Source: Ipomoea triloba (Eukaryota; Streptophyta; Magnoliopsida; Solanales; Convolvulaceae). Taken from it: 64,000 nt of DNA. A model generated the notes under the pieces. The model had not been told where the DNA came from, did no database searches, and worked only from the letters and a program-made list of their open reading frames with translations. The stretch covers positions 4,729,549 through 4,793,548 of the forward strand of contig NC_044924.1 of NCBI RefSeq assembly GCF_003576645.1, in the 5' to 3' direction. This document shows positions 34,000-45,702 of the stretch, piece by piece (position 1 is the stretch's first letter; the number at the start of each line of letters is the position of its first letter). A program made the position numbers and the translations under genes.

Positions 34000-35241
34000 G
34001 CATGTTGCACCTAGTGGGCAGTGTGCGTGCCGCCCACTAGTCGCAACTTAGCATCTTTGTTTGTTTGTTTTTTTTTTGTTTTTTTTTTTTTTTTTAACAT
34101 TGTTTCTAATATGTAATATAAATAATAATAATTATCGGTAATGGGAATGAAAAGGAAAAGATTTTATAGAAGTAAATGAAAAATGAAGATGAGTTAGTGG
34201 GTGGGTGCGTGCATGGCACGTGCTCACGGAACAATTTTTCTGTTTTTTTTTTTGTTTAAAAAAAAAAGAAAAAGCAAAAAAAGAAGAAGAAGAAACTGGC
34301 CCAAATCTTCCATCCTCCAAGTGTCACTCTGTTCACATGATGCACACTTGTATATTAAGAGCTCTTTAACCTTAAAATGATATTTGCGCTCACTGTAATT
34401 TCACATTCCACGTAAAAGGCAAGTTTAGTGTTTCTCAAGGAAGAAACATTGGTTAACCGATAATACACTCCCCTAAAATTTTCAATTCGTCAAGGTATGG
34501 GGTATATATTTCCATGGACTTAAATTGACCTACATGCCAATTGTATGCATTCCTCAGTTTCAGTTTCCTTAATTTGGTAGAAGATAAAGGAAATACAGTC
34601 TGCGCATTGCATGTTGCACCTTGTGGGCAGCGTGCGTGCGTGCGGGCTATGCAGGCTCCACTAGCCTCAAATTGACTTCTTCTTCCTTTTTTTTTTTTTG
34701 TTTTTTTACATTGTTTCTATTATGTAACATAAATAATTATTAAGGGTAATGAGAATGGAAAGGAAAAGATTTTATAGAAGTAAACCAAAAATGAAGATGA
34801 GTTAGTAGGTGCGTGCGCGTATAGCACGTGCTCACGGCACAATTAAACATTTATTGTCTTGTAACGGAAACAATAAATCTTTGGTGTGTATTGTCAACGT
34901 GTAGTCTGCTTTGTGGCGCGTGGTATTACCTTATTTATTACGGAGTGTTTTGACAAGTGAATTTATCGCGCATAACATGCTTTGCAAATGTGGATGGACA
35001 AAATAAATCTAATCCAATTATGAAAATAATAATAATATGAAGAGAAATTCTCGGGCTCATCTTCTTCTCCATTTACACGGACGGAATCTTTTCTCTTTCC
35101 TTCTATACTTTGCATACATTCTCAGTTTGAAGCGTAAACATTGACCTCCAAACCATTTGGTAGAAGATAAAGGAAATGCATTGCATGTTGTACCTAGTGG
35201 GCAGTGTGCGTGCTATGCACGTGCCCACTAGCCGCAACTTC
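34000..35241. repeat. Direct repeat block in three copies with conserved hairpin
   Basis: Copies lie at 34000-34240, 34609-34846 and 35157-35241 (third one partial). Shared strings are GCATGTTGCACCTAGTGGGC, GGAAAAGATTTTATAGAAGT, and GCACGTGCTCACGG. CTAGTGGGC pairs with GCCCACTAG in copies 1 (34011-34040) and 3 (35194-35231, ten-base stem); in copy 2 the stem is decayed. This lies between the dirigent and WRKY genes, 3' of both. Confidence 0.85.
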
Positions 35242-35586
35242 ACTATAAATAAAATCATCATAAAATTCTTCTCCAACAACCACCTTGTTGCGATGCTACA
35301 TCAAGCAAGGGAAGAAGCAAAACTCTAGCTACCACCATAAAATTGAGTACAAAGCAATAGAATTAACTTCATTAATTAATAGCTAGCTCTTTTTCTATGT
35401 TGACTACCATGATTTAAATTACAGCACTCCAAAAAAAGAGTATATGAATAACATAAAGTACATACTAAAAAAAAGTATAAGTATTGTTCCAATTGCTCGA
35501 AAATGAAAATGAACAAAAGACAAATAAATTAAATATAATGAAGTGGGACTATATATTAAACTGGAAATATGCATGGAACAGGCCGG

Positions 35587-38205
35587 TTACTTGGTAGTTT
35601 CCATGGAAACGCTGCCGGCATTGTCGTTCCCGAGGGTGGCGGCGTTGCTAGCACCAGTGTTGTCCGAAACCGACGAACCACCGAGAATGGAAGCGATGGC
35701 GGCCGCAAGGGCCGCCGGAAAGTTAGGATCCGACGTCAGGGCGTTCACAGTGTCGGCCAACTCGGCCGGGTTCTGCTGATGATGCATTGCTTGATTTTCC
35801 AAATCGTGCGAGAGATGAAGGCCGGAGAATTTGGTTTGGTTGAACAAAGGCTGCCCAAAAAGAGGCGAAAAGGCGGCTTGATTATTGTGGGAATGGTTGG
35901 GGGGTATTCTTGGAAAGTGGAGGGGATTATTGGGGGTTTGGGTTTGGGTTAGGTCTAATGTGACGGTAGGGAAAGGTGCTGAGGCTGAGATTGTAGCCAT
36001 GCCTGCTGGGAGGAAGGCTCTGGCGAGGAAGTTGGAGTTGTTCATTAGCGCCGCCACTGATGCCCCGTCGGCGCTTGGCATCGACCCTGAAAGGAGCATT
36101 CTCGCGGCGGAGGAGGTCGTGGATGCCATCGCCATGGCTGCCGGCGGCAGCGGGTGGTTATGATTGCCTTCGTAGGTTGTGATCAAAATTGTCCTATCTT
36201 CTGCACATCTTTGGACCTATCAATAGAATATTCTAAATGTAAGAAAAAGAAACTCTTTTTTGTGTGTATTTTTTCAGCGACCAGAAAAATTTGCAGTCCT
36301 AAACATTAAGTAAATTCTGCCTTGTGAGTGACCAGAAAATTGATAGCCACTATTCAGGTGTGTATATGGGAAACCTGCCTCGTGAGTGATCAGAAAATTG
36401 ATAACCACTACATTATTAAGTTGTCCATAGCTGTCTGTCTTAAACCAAGAAAGTTAATAAGTAGGTCCCTTGGAAAGTGAAACTTATAGCTATGTGATTA
36501 CCATGTTATCCGTTTGACCAACTTTAATTTAAATTGGTTGCTTTAGTTTCAATATTGTTGTCTTATTTTATATATGTCCGGAGATATATGATATACGTAC
36601 TTGCTTCCGAACTGGGCAGCCAGTTGCCATGGTGCACCGGTAGTAGCCGCGGGGACACGGGTTTCCCTTCGCCATTTTCTGCCCATACTTCCGCCATTGA
36701 CACCCATCTGTGATCTAAGATGAAAATTAAGGAGGATCGAACCAAAATGTAATTAATTAATTTGCAACATAACACATGAATATCATAAACAATTTGAATT
36801 GAATTGAGTTTAATTTGTGTAGGTGCACACCATTGCAGCCTCGGATCGAGCCCTGACGGAGACACGAGCCTTTTTTATTGTAGCCTCAGTAGCTTGATCA
36901 ACATTATCACCACTACTACTTTTTGAACCGTGACCTCTAGTCCTAGCAACCTTTACATTACTACTTCCCCCTTTTTCCAAGCTATGTATATTCTCTCCCG
37001 ACACGCTCTCCACATTATTCACCGGAGACGACCGTGGCGGTTCACCACCGCCGCTCCTCCCCTCAGACGACGACTGCGACGCATCCTTGGCCGCCTCAGC
37101 CCCGAGACCCATAAACGGCCTCAGAGGCGGCGGCGCAGTTAGGCCGCCGCCACCTCCATTTTGTTGTTGTTGTTGCTGCTGCATTAGAGAAGTCAAATGT
37201 GTTTGGAGAGCACTATAGTTGTTTGTGGCTTGATGTAGCATGTCCCTTAAATGTTGATTTTCTGCGTTCATTCTGTCCAATTCAGCTTTAATAACTCCTA
37301 CCTGAAAAAACAACCAGCAATAGTTGTTGTGGCTCACTGTTTAGTATATATCACCTTATACTATACAAATAGTACCATGAAACATTTAAATAATCTTAAA
37401 ATCTTAGGTGTAAAGGTAAATCATAAAATTGTAATAACATATTATAGGTATTTTTATCAGTAAACTCATTTTTTTAAAAACACTAATGATTCTATATATA
37501 CAAGATAATATATGTTAGGATAATAGAAGTATCATTACACTACAACATTACATAGTAGTTAACGGTAAACTCTTTTCTCGAAAGGTTGAATGAATGAATC
37601 CCCAATTCTGACCAAAGAAAGGCGGTGAGAGGATGTAAAAAATTTGTGATTTAAAAAAAAATGAAAAAATTTAATGTGTAAAAAACTAACCTCATTCTTA
37701 GCTCTATTGTCTTGAGAGGTAGGTGATAGGCCATCCTCAACTATTGACCGGCCACCGGTAGCATTTGTGGTATGAAGATGCAAACCAATCTGTCCAAAAA
37801 CGAGTTTATATTATAATTCATAACGAGCAAGTCTGCTGGTAGGTTAATTTTGTTATATATACAATCAAGAAAATGGCGATTCCGGTGGCTTACGTTCACA
37901 TCAAAATCCAAGTCGGCGGCAACGGCGGTAGGCACGACAGCGGAGGCGCGATCGTCCTTGTGAGCAAAGAAGTCCACTTCACCGGAGACGCGAATTGTGT
38001 TGCGATCAATATTATGATGATCGGCGGCGCAGGGGACGTGGACGGGGAACTGGAGAGTGGGGGGCGAGTTGTTGACCGGAGAGTCCATTGGCGAGGGAAG
38101 TGGGAGGGTTAAGAAGGAGTGTGGTTGACGGAAAAAATGGTGGTTATTATCTGCAGAGATGGGATCTGGATCAAAGGAGAGTCCACCACCAGATTTGTTG
38201 GCCAT
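35587..38205 (-). CDS. WRKY transcription factor, group IIb, five exons
   Basis: Exons on the minus strand are 38205-37894, 37789-37691, 37301-36831, 36714-36601 and 36216-35587; 541 aa, all phase 0 with GT-AG introns. A leucine-zipper-like coiled coil (about 138-175; [20 protein letters not shown]) is followed by a Gln run. The WRKY domain has WRKYGQK at 301-307 and the zinc ligands C321, C327, H351 and H353 (C-x5-C-x23-H-x-H). The intron after VRKQ, inside the zinc finger, is the position typical of groups IIa and IIb. The rest resembles the WRKY6/31/42 clade, which regulates defence, senescence and phosphate responses through W-boxes; the exact orthologue is not fixed. A W-box core TTGACC at 38631-38636 upstream could allow self-regulation. 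Intron 4 has a short direct duplication (CAGAAAATTGATA at about 36330 and 36389). Confidence 0.95.
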
Positions 38206-39554
38206 AAATGAAGAAGATAGATGAGAGATCAGAGTTAGTTAATGAAGTGAATAGTAGTAGAACAGATATAGGAGGGAGAGAGAAAATGGAAAGAGAGAAA
38301 TGGAGAAGAGTTTGAACGGAACAATGGACTCGGCAATAATAATGGGAGGTTGTGAGACTTGAGAATTGTAGGAAGACTAGTTTCACAAGCCTTTATTTGC
38401 TAATTGCGAGGTTGGGTGGCCTGGGGCAAACTAACATTATTACATGAAACATATGATTCATACATACAATCATACAGCATAAAAAATATTTTTTTATTAT
38501 ATTAAAAATACATTATTTATTTATGTATATAAAGTACATTATTTATATGTACATTCAGTACAAAATATATATATATTAGTATATTAAAAATGTACTTTAT
38601 ATTTATAATTCACACAACTACGTGAACTTGTTGACCTAGGAGCCCAACATTCTACCATGTGAATTAAACATGATGATAACTGCTACGCAAGTATAAAGAA
38701 ATAATGTTATCTATTAAATTCGTTACTAGTTATAATTTTTATTATAATGGTAAATGTTTGATTTGACAATTGGTATTAGTGCTACTCGGGGTACTGCCTT
38801 TGAAACGGCAATTACTTGGTGCGGATTGCTACAACACTGACCGCTATGCAATAGGCTATATATCATTTGGTGTAATGGTAAATATTTGATCCTAAAATAT
38901 TCTCTTATAACATTTTTACATAATTATTAAATGTAAATATTTATGTACTCCGTATAATATAACTTTTCATGCATTTAGAAAATTTTCAATATACAAATTA
39001 AATCTATAATGTATTTAAAACAAATTAAATTTATAATAAATAGAAAAAACTAACTTGTACAAATTTGCCAAAATAGAGCAGACTATTATTTTTCTCCCAA
39101 TAATTTTTTTTATCTTTTTAGTAAGTAGTAGTTATGGGTAGGAATATATGACTATAGGAGGCATTTAATTTTGTCGGAAGGTCAAACTAATTATACTTTG
39201 ATTTCCTACTCTAACAAATCAAACTAACTTAAATTTTATTTCATTTTTATTTAAAAATGAAAATATGTAAATTAAAATAAAGTAACCTTAAAATCCTTAA
39301 AATCTTCAAATGTCAATAGAACACCTAAAACAATGCGAGAAACCAAAAAAAAAAAAAAAATACAATCATAATAATAAACAAAGAGGTATTAACCCTATTA
39401 ATCGTAACCAATACTAAAAAATAAAAATGACAAATTCATGTCAATTAGGGTTTTGAAGCTAACCACATATATAAATAAGGTAGTTTAGCATTTGATTTTA
39501 TATATTTGATTTCATTATTTATTTGATTAGAAATTGAATTAGAGATCAAACTAA

Positions 39555-39557
<3 letters not shown>
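38206..39557. other. WRKY upstream region and AT-rich spacer
   Basis: Presumed promoter of the WRKY gene on the minus strand; no obvious TATA box close to the start, but purine-rich leader (GAGAGAGAAAATGG region, 38275-38310). No other gene seen. Confidence 0.4.
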
Positions 39558-39622
<65 letters not shown>

Positions 39623-39845
39623 NNNNNNNNNNNNNNNNNNNNNNNNNNNNNNNNNNNNNNNNNNNNNNNNNNNNNNNNNNNNNNNNNNNNNNNNNNNNNN
39701 NNNNNNNNNNNNNNNNNNNNNNNNNNNNNNNNNNNNNNNNNNNNNNNNNNNNNNNNNNNNNNNNNNNNNNNNNNNNNNNNNNNNNNNNNNNNNNNNNNNN
39801 NNNNNNNNNNNNNNNNNNNNNNNNNNNNNNNNNNNNNNNNNNNNN

Positions 39846-39908
<63 letters not shown>
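39558..39908. repeat. (TA)n microsatellite around an assembly gap
   Basis: TA dinucleotides run to 39622, then 223 N's (39623-39845), then TA again to about 39908. True length is unknown. Confidence 0.97.
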
Positions 39909-39909
<1 letters not shown>

Positions 39910-41035
39910 TTGATATATTTAATATTATTAGTGATGATAATTAATTAAGTCAGCCTCGCTCAACTCGGACAAAAATATGAAAATACTACTCCTTACTAGG
40001 AACTTGGATTCTTGAATGGTTGGATTCTAGATGTTGTTTACAAATGAGCCCCATGAAGGGTATTTATACTCATCCACATCCCTAATGATGGTAGAGATCT
40101 ACTAAATCCTCGGGTTAGAAATTATTCTCTGAAACCTTCCCTAAATCTTGATCTCTACACAAACTTAAAGTTTACAAGATTCTAGAATATTTCATACATC
40201 TTTACCACATACTACTAGTGTTATATATATGTTTCTAGAAAATATTATAAACTATGAGATCGAACTATGTGAAAGTTTAAAAAAAGTCTAGAATGATGTA
40301 TGCACGGCCGGCGTTACACATGACATCCGATCCCTACACCATTTTCAACGTAACCACACATAACATTCATTGTTTTTTTTTNTTTTTTTTTTTTTTTTTT
40401 TTTTTTGTTTGAGTACACATTCATTGTTAGTTTATTGATTATGATTACATTTTTTTTTCATTGGTTGTTACTTGTGATGAACTGACCCAAAGTGTTCCAT
40501 TCAGATCCTAGTTTTAAATTATATTGTCATTAGATTAGATTAAAGTGAATGAATTGAATTATGGTAATCCAATTGAGTTGAAGTAAAACAATTCTTTAAA
40601 CTTGGCATATATCTACGAACCAAATTCTCCATGGAGTCAACAGTGACGCAGAAAACAATCTCCCGTGTGGATCCGTGCACTGATTTGGGAGAAACCAGTC
40701 AAAAAGGGCATATAAATACACTTAATATACACGGATCATGGATAGATGGAGTAGCTGTCTTTAATTTGCATTGTCTTCTCCAATATGCATGTTCCGAGCT
40801 TCCATCTCACGTTATCATGCTTGCTACAATTTTTTTTTTAATGAGGAAAGAATAAATCTCGCTTTGTAATTTTAATCAATAAAACTTTATAAGGCGATAA
40901 ATCAATTTAAATTGTTTATAAGTAATCGGCTCAAACTTTCGATCTTCCGTCGCACATTATCATGCTAGCTAGCTAGCAATCATTCGTTTTTTAGTGACTA
41001 GAAAAATCTGCAATCATTGTTTAAAAATTTATGAG
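39909..41035. other. Spacer, no gene seen
   Basis: Includes a T homopolymer of about 25 with one N (40376-40406). A 74-codon frame at 40631-40855 has no recognisable family. A SINE-like tail may lie near 40845-40935. Confidence 0.35.
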
Positions 41036-41205
41036 TAAATCTCTCTCTGTAACCTTAGTCAGCAAATAACCACAAAGAGATAAACCAGTTTAGGTTATTC
41101 ATATGACTGACTTAAATCAAAATGACCAATAGACCCCATGAATGTGAAACTTAAAATCTTGTGTTTATCAAACTTGAATAACTTGATTGGGTTACCCCAA
41201 CTACC
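41036..41205 (-). repeat. SINE-like copy, same family as 846-1205
   Basis: On the minus strand it has AACCCAATCAAGTTATTCAAG, then CTCTTTGTGGTTATTTGCTGAC matching the family's 3' block (CATTGTAGTCATTTGC). Diverged; ends approximate. Confidence 0.45.
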
Positions 41206-41390
41206 ATATATATATATATTGGTTCAAATGCAGGCAATGCTTCCTGTGCGGATCCACCAATAGGTATGTAAAAATGCACTACACAATGTTCAGAAATGCA
41301 CCACACACCAAAAAATGTACCACAGTGCACCTAGTGGTGCATTTATGCGTACCTAATGGTGAGTGACTGCACTGTTCGCATGAGAACTTG

Positions 41391-41430
<40 letters not shown>

Positions 41431-42810
41431 TGTTTGCATGCAGTGGCAGTCAGTTTTATCCGTAGACCAAGAATCATGTGACCTCTCATAAATTCAACAC
41501 ATTCATTCATCTCATCTTAACGTTAGTCGGTGAAGCAGCTTCCAAAACTTTCCACACGTACTTACTTGTCCAGACTTGTAGGGTTTGGACACAGACTTTG
41601 TACTTTAGAAGAAGACATTTCATCAATGCATAATATAATATAAAGTAAACAACAAAATGTTTTTAGTGTATTTCAGGTGGAAATTGGAAAAGTTTTGGCT
41701 TATAGTATGGGGGCGGGTGGCGTGTTATATATCATTGGATGCCACTAAAATATAGACACACCTATTTTATCTGTATTTCAGGAAGAAAGGTTTTAAGAAT
41801 ATTTCCTAACAAACTTTCAATTCCCTCCTAAGATTGTATCATTTGACGGATAACTAAATTCATTTTTTAATTAATGGCCAGATCAGTTGATTCGTGAACT
41901 CTCATTTAATGAAAGCCACATCACAAGATCCGTGAGGATGCACTGAAATATTTGTTTATAAAATTTTATGTTCTTTGTTTTTGTTTAATTATATATATTA
42001 TTTGTGTGTTAGTGTTTTGTCATCTAGTGTCATGGTTGGTTGAAGGGAGGATGATTTTAACAACAAAAAATTGATGAGAGGTTTAGACAAATGAGGAAAG
42101 GGAGAAGGAACCAATCCCAACATGTAGGTCCAATATTTGACCCCCAAAAATGTGAGATATAATTTCAAAGATCAGATATTGCACTCATATTATGCTTACA
42201 GTGCAAAATTAAACAAAAACGTGATTCAATTATTATTATTTTTTCCTTTCTTTCTTCCCCAAGGGAATCCCGCTCCATTATTTGTCTGTGTGCATAGAAC
42301 AAAATTCACTCGTGTAATATTTCACAAATTACACATGAAAAGTAAATTATATTAGAGAAATTCTGTGTGACGAGTTTAATCGAACAAATGTTAGTAAAAA
42401 TTAAATTTGTAATCATTAAATACGAGAGTTATGTTTCATATCTACTCGACTACCTTTGCGGTTCAATTAATGTTTGATCTTTCTGCTCACCGCCTCTCTA
42501 ATTATTACGCTTTCCAAACTTTAGCCATGCTAAATGTGGTATGTATCATCTTTAAGGCTCATATTATATTAGGCCTAAAGTTAGAAGTATAAATTGTTAA
42601 ATAATTTTTTATAAGTTAGTTCATTCACGATTCTGAATTGTTTGTTTGTTTGTCCCTTTTCAACTCCATAAACTTGATTGATTGAATTGGTTTTTTGATG
42701 AGCAGTAATTATTTTAAAAAGTAACAAATTAAATATTACTCCGTAGTTACTAATTGCAAAAATTAGACCGGGGTAGGGGTTGAGATAAGAGAGTGAGAAA
42801 TGAGGGTGTA
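41206..42810. other. Spacer with simple repeats, no gene seen
   Basis: Contains TA runs at 41395-41425 and TGCACCACA-type motifs near 41280-41350 that look like transposon debris. Confidence 0.35.
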
Positions 42811-43114
42811 TTAAGACCAATTGTTATACCATATACCATGATTCATATTGCATTGTGAACTTTGATACAAAAATTTTGTACCTCCAGTTAACACATTATG
42901 TACATACATTTAACAGTTTTGTACATGTAAACAAATAACTTGATAATTGTTTACACATAATAAGATAGTTACAAGTACATAAATTGTCAACTGTATGTAC
43001 ACACATAATGTCTCAACTACAGACACAGAATCTGGAAGTTATTTTTAGACTAGGGTCTACAATGAAGATAGATCCTGGTCCATGGTGTAATTTGCCAGAT
43101 TAAGACCAGTTGGG
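42811..43114. mobile_element. Putative MITE with ACCATGG-type inverted ends
   Basis: ATTAAGACCAATTG at 42811 and ATTAAGACCAGTTG at 43101 flank it as near-direct repeats. Just inside, TTATACCATATACCATGATT pairs loosely with the complement of GGTCCATGGTGTAATT. The interior has repeated ACATAATGTACATACAT motifs. A related element lies at 53585-53950. Confidence 0.5.
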
Positions 43115-45702
43115 TTATCCTATTAACAGATCATATATTAAGAAAAATTTAAGTCGAATACACCTATGTTTTCTTATACTACTATAAATGAAAATTATAT
43201 TAATAGTGACATTTTTGTAAATAGTGAAAATAGAATTATTCTGCAATTTACAAAATTATAAATCCATAGTATATATTATTTTTTATTTAGTATTGCATAA
43301 TTTTTCTTTATATTAAATATTAAATATGTTTAAATTAGTACACCTCGTTTATAAGATGCATGATCAATAATTAAACGAGTCCCTTCATCAATTCTTTGAT
43401 CCTAGCCTCTGAATAGGATCCGTCCCCTTCAATTTTCATTCAACTTTTTTAGGTATTGTAAAAAACTTTTGACAAAGTGAAAATGCTCTAAATATTCTAT
43501 AATATTATATTCTAACATGCATGCATGTTTTACCTCTTTTTTTTTTTTTTTTAAAAGAAAATCTTTAATTCATCATTACATTTTTTTTCTCTTTAATTAT
43601 TAGTTCAATTCTTTCATAATTTTCCAGCTGTAGATTCATCACATTTTCCTTTCTTATTTCCTTTTTCATGCAAAGCATTATATAAAGGCGTTGACTTCAA
43701 GAATCATTATAGAAGAAGAGTGTTGCAGACCGCCATAAATGAAGGACGGGACATGATAGGTAAGTCGGTAAGCAAATTACTAATATAATTGTAGACATGA
43801 ATAAATTTGAATTTGTTTTATATTAATGAAGATATATTGATAGTTTCATTAGATTAAATTGGTTTGTAAAGAGTAAAATTGGTAGTAAATTAGTTTCTCA
43901 GTAGTGAAGATACATGATGATGTGCTATATAAAAAAAAATATTCAAAATAAAAATATGTACCAATAAATTTTTGATAATCCATAATTTTCGGATTCTGAT
44001 TAATTATTGGGGTATTCTAAATGTGGCATCAACGTGTGTATTTCCACTGCTTCACACCACCAAGTTGATGCATCGTTTTCAGCATTTCATATTTTAATCA
44101 CTTCTATTGATTTTTTCTTTTCCCATATTAAAGGTGGTATTAAATTCTTTTGGTATTAATTAAATCTTTTGAGTATTAAGGTGTTTCGAGGTACTAATAA
44201 TAATGACAGAAAAGGGTAAAATGAGAGAAACATAATTGGAGGGGAGAGAAGAATATCCTTTGGAGATAAAGTTGTCTCCGAATGAAAGATGAAAAAAGAA
44301 GCAATAGCGCATGGCGCATGAGAGCCACGCACCAGTAGCATAGCGCGTGGTAGGAGTTTGAATGAGTAGGGTCCAAAAAGAGAGAAAATGGAAGAAGAAT
44401 TGGAGAGAAAATAAGAGAAGAGATTATAGTGTGATGTGGAGGAGTTGGACTCACATTTTGGGAAGAAACAGGGAGAACCGTTGTGGATGCTCTTAAGACT
44501 AGTTTCCTACAACAAGAGTTTGACTTATGTAACATTCTGGGGTTGGATTTGGGTGTTGGTTAGGCTCATTATATGTAAAAGTGTATACATTTACCTCTTT
44601 ATGGATTTGGGGATGTGTTCATGCGGTCCAAGATATAGTCCTGTAAAGTAAAAAAACTTAAGGTATAAAAAAAACCTTATGACATTCAAGTACGAGAATC
44701 ATGTTTTACCAGTTACTTGAACAATATTTTTTGAGTAATATTATATTTATTTTTCTCTTACTAATAGGATAAGTTCAAACATATTTAAGTTTTTTTTGGC
44801 TTAATTATGTCTTTCATCCCTAAAATTATTGTTTCTTTGTGAATTATTGATAATACTGTTACTCATAATTTGTGATCTAATAAATAATGAAAGAAAGTTG
44901 AGGTCCATATTGAGTAATTAAAAAAATCAATTAATCAGTCAACTTAGTGTGAAAACCCAATGATTCGATGTCAACGAAACATCATATTTGACCTCATTTT
45001 TATAACCTTGCTTAAGTTGCTTGCTTGATTTTCGACAAGGATTATTATTTTTGGCTCTGTTTGACCCATTTAGCTGAAAATTAAAGTGGTTGGATGTTTG
45101 ATAAAATTAATATTTGGGCAAGCTAATATACATTTTTTTTTAAAAAAATCTCGCAATATTGACAAACTTAAATTACAGTTTTGTTGGAATCTCAAGTCCC
45201 ACTTAATCGATCCGAAAATCAAACTCCTCCTACGTAAATCATAGGTTGCCTATAACATTAAACATTTTAGTCATGTTGAGATATGTATCCATGGTTGTTG
45301 GAACTTGGGACATTTCATCCGCTTATCACACCCCTACTAACTTTTACCGCTTCCTAGTGATCACTGATTATGAAGTGAATACGGTGGTGGAGAAAATGGA
45401 GTGAAGGAAAATGGTAGCTTGGTGCCACCACTACGGCACTACCCCAATTCAAACATAACTCTTCTTCATAAACAACAGTAAATGTGCAAACTCAGGACCA
45501 ATGGAAAAACAGTATAATTTATAAACTATAGTCCGCTTGGCAATAAACACGGAAAAGATGCGAGAAAATGTCAAGTGCAGTACCCTTATTGTTGTAATAT
45601 GTAATATACAACGTGAATAATCCAGACCAGACCACGAACGAGCAAGCATACCTTATTGTAGTAGGATCACCAACTACAGAGGCAACTTGAACAAGCTTTT
45701 GT
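43115..45702. other. Spacer, no protein gene supported
   Basis: AT-rich; a purine-rich segment at 44190-44500 ends with TTGTGGATGCTCTTAAG, a phrase common at MITE ends. A 71-codon frame at 44436-44651 is not conserved-looking. See the possible promoter at 43679. Confidence 0.35.
43679..43761 (+). promoter_or_regulatory. Possible orphan promoter and first exon
   Basis: TATATAAA at 43679-43686 is followed about 50 bp later by a purine-rich leader, an ATG at 43739 with a five-codon frame, and a consensus donor GGTAAGTCGG at 43759. This looks like a TATA promoter plus short exon of an unknown transcript, but no acceptor exon was found. Confidence 0.25.

Noticed and set aside
35543..36163. Plus-strand frames over the last WRKY exon
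   Set aside because: Shadows of the WRKY coding sequence on the other strand.
40631..40855. 74-codon plus-strand frame
   Set aside because: No family resemblance, splice support, promoter or codon pattern; chance frame.
44194..44651. Open frames of 71 and 113 codons
   Set aside because: Located in purine-rich, MITE-like sequence; composition is that of repeat DNA.
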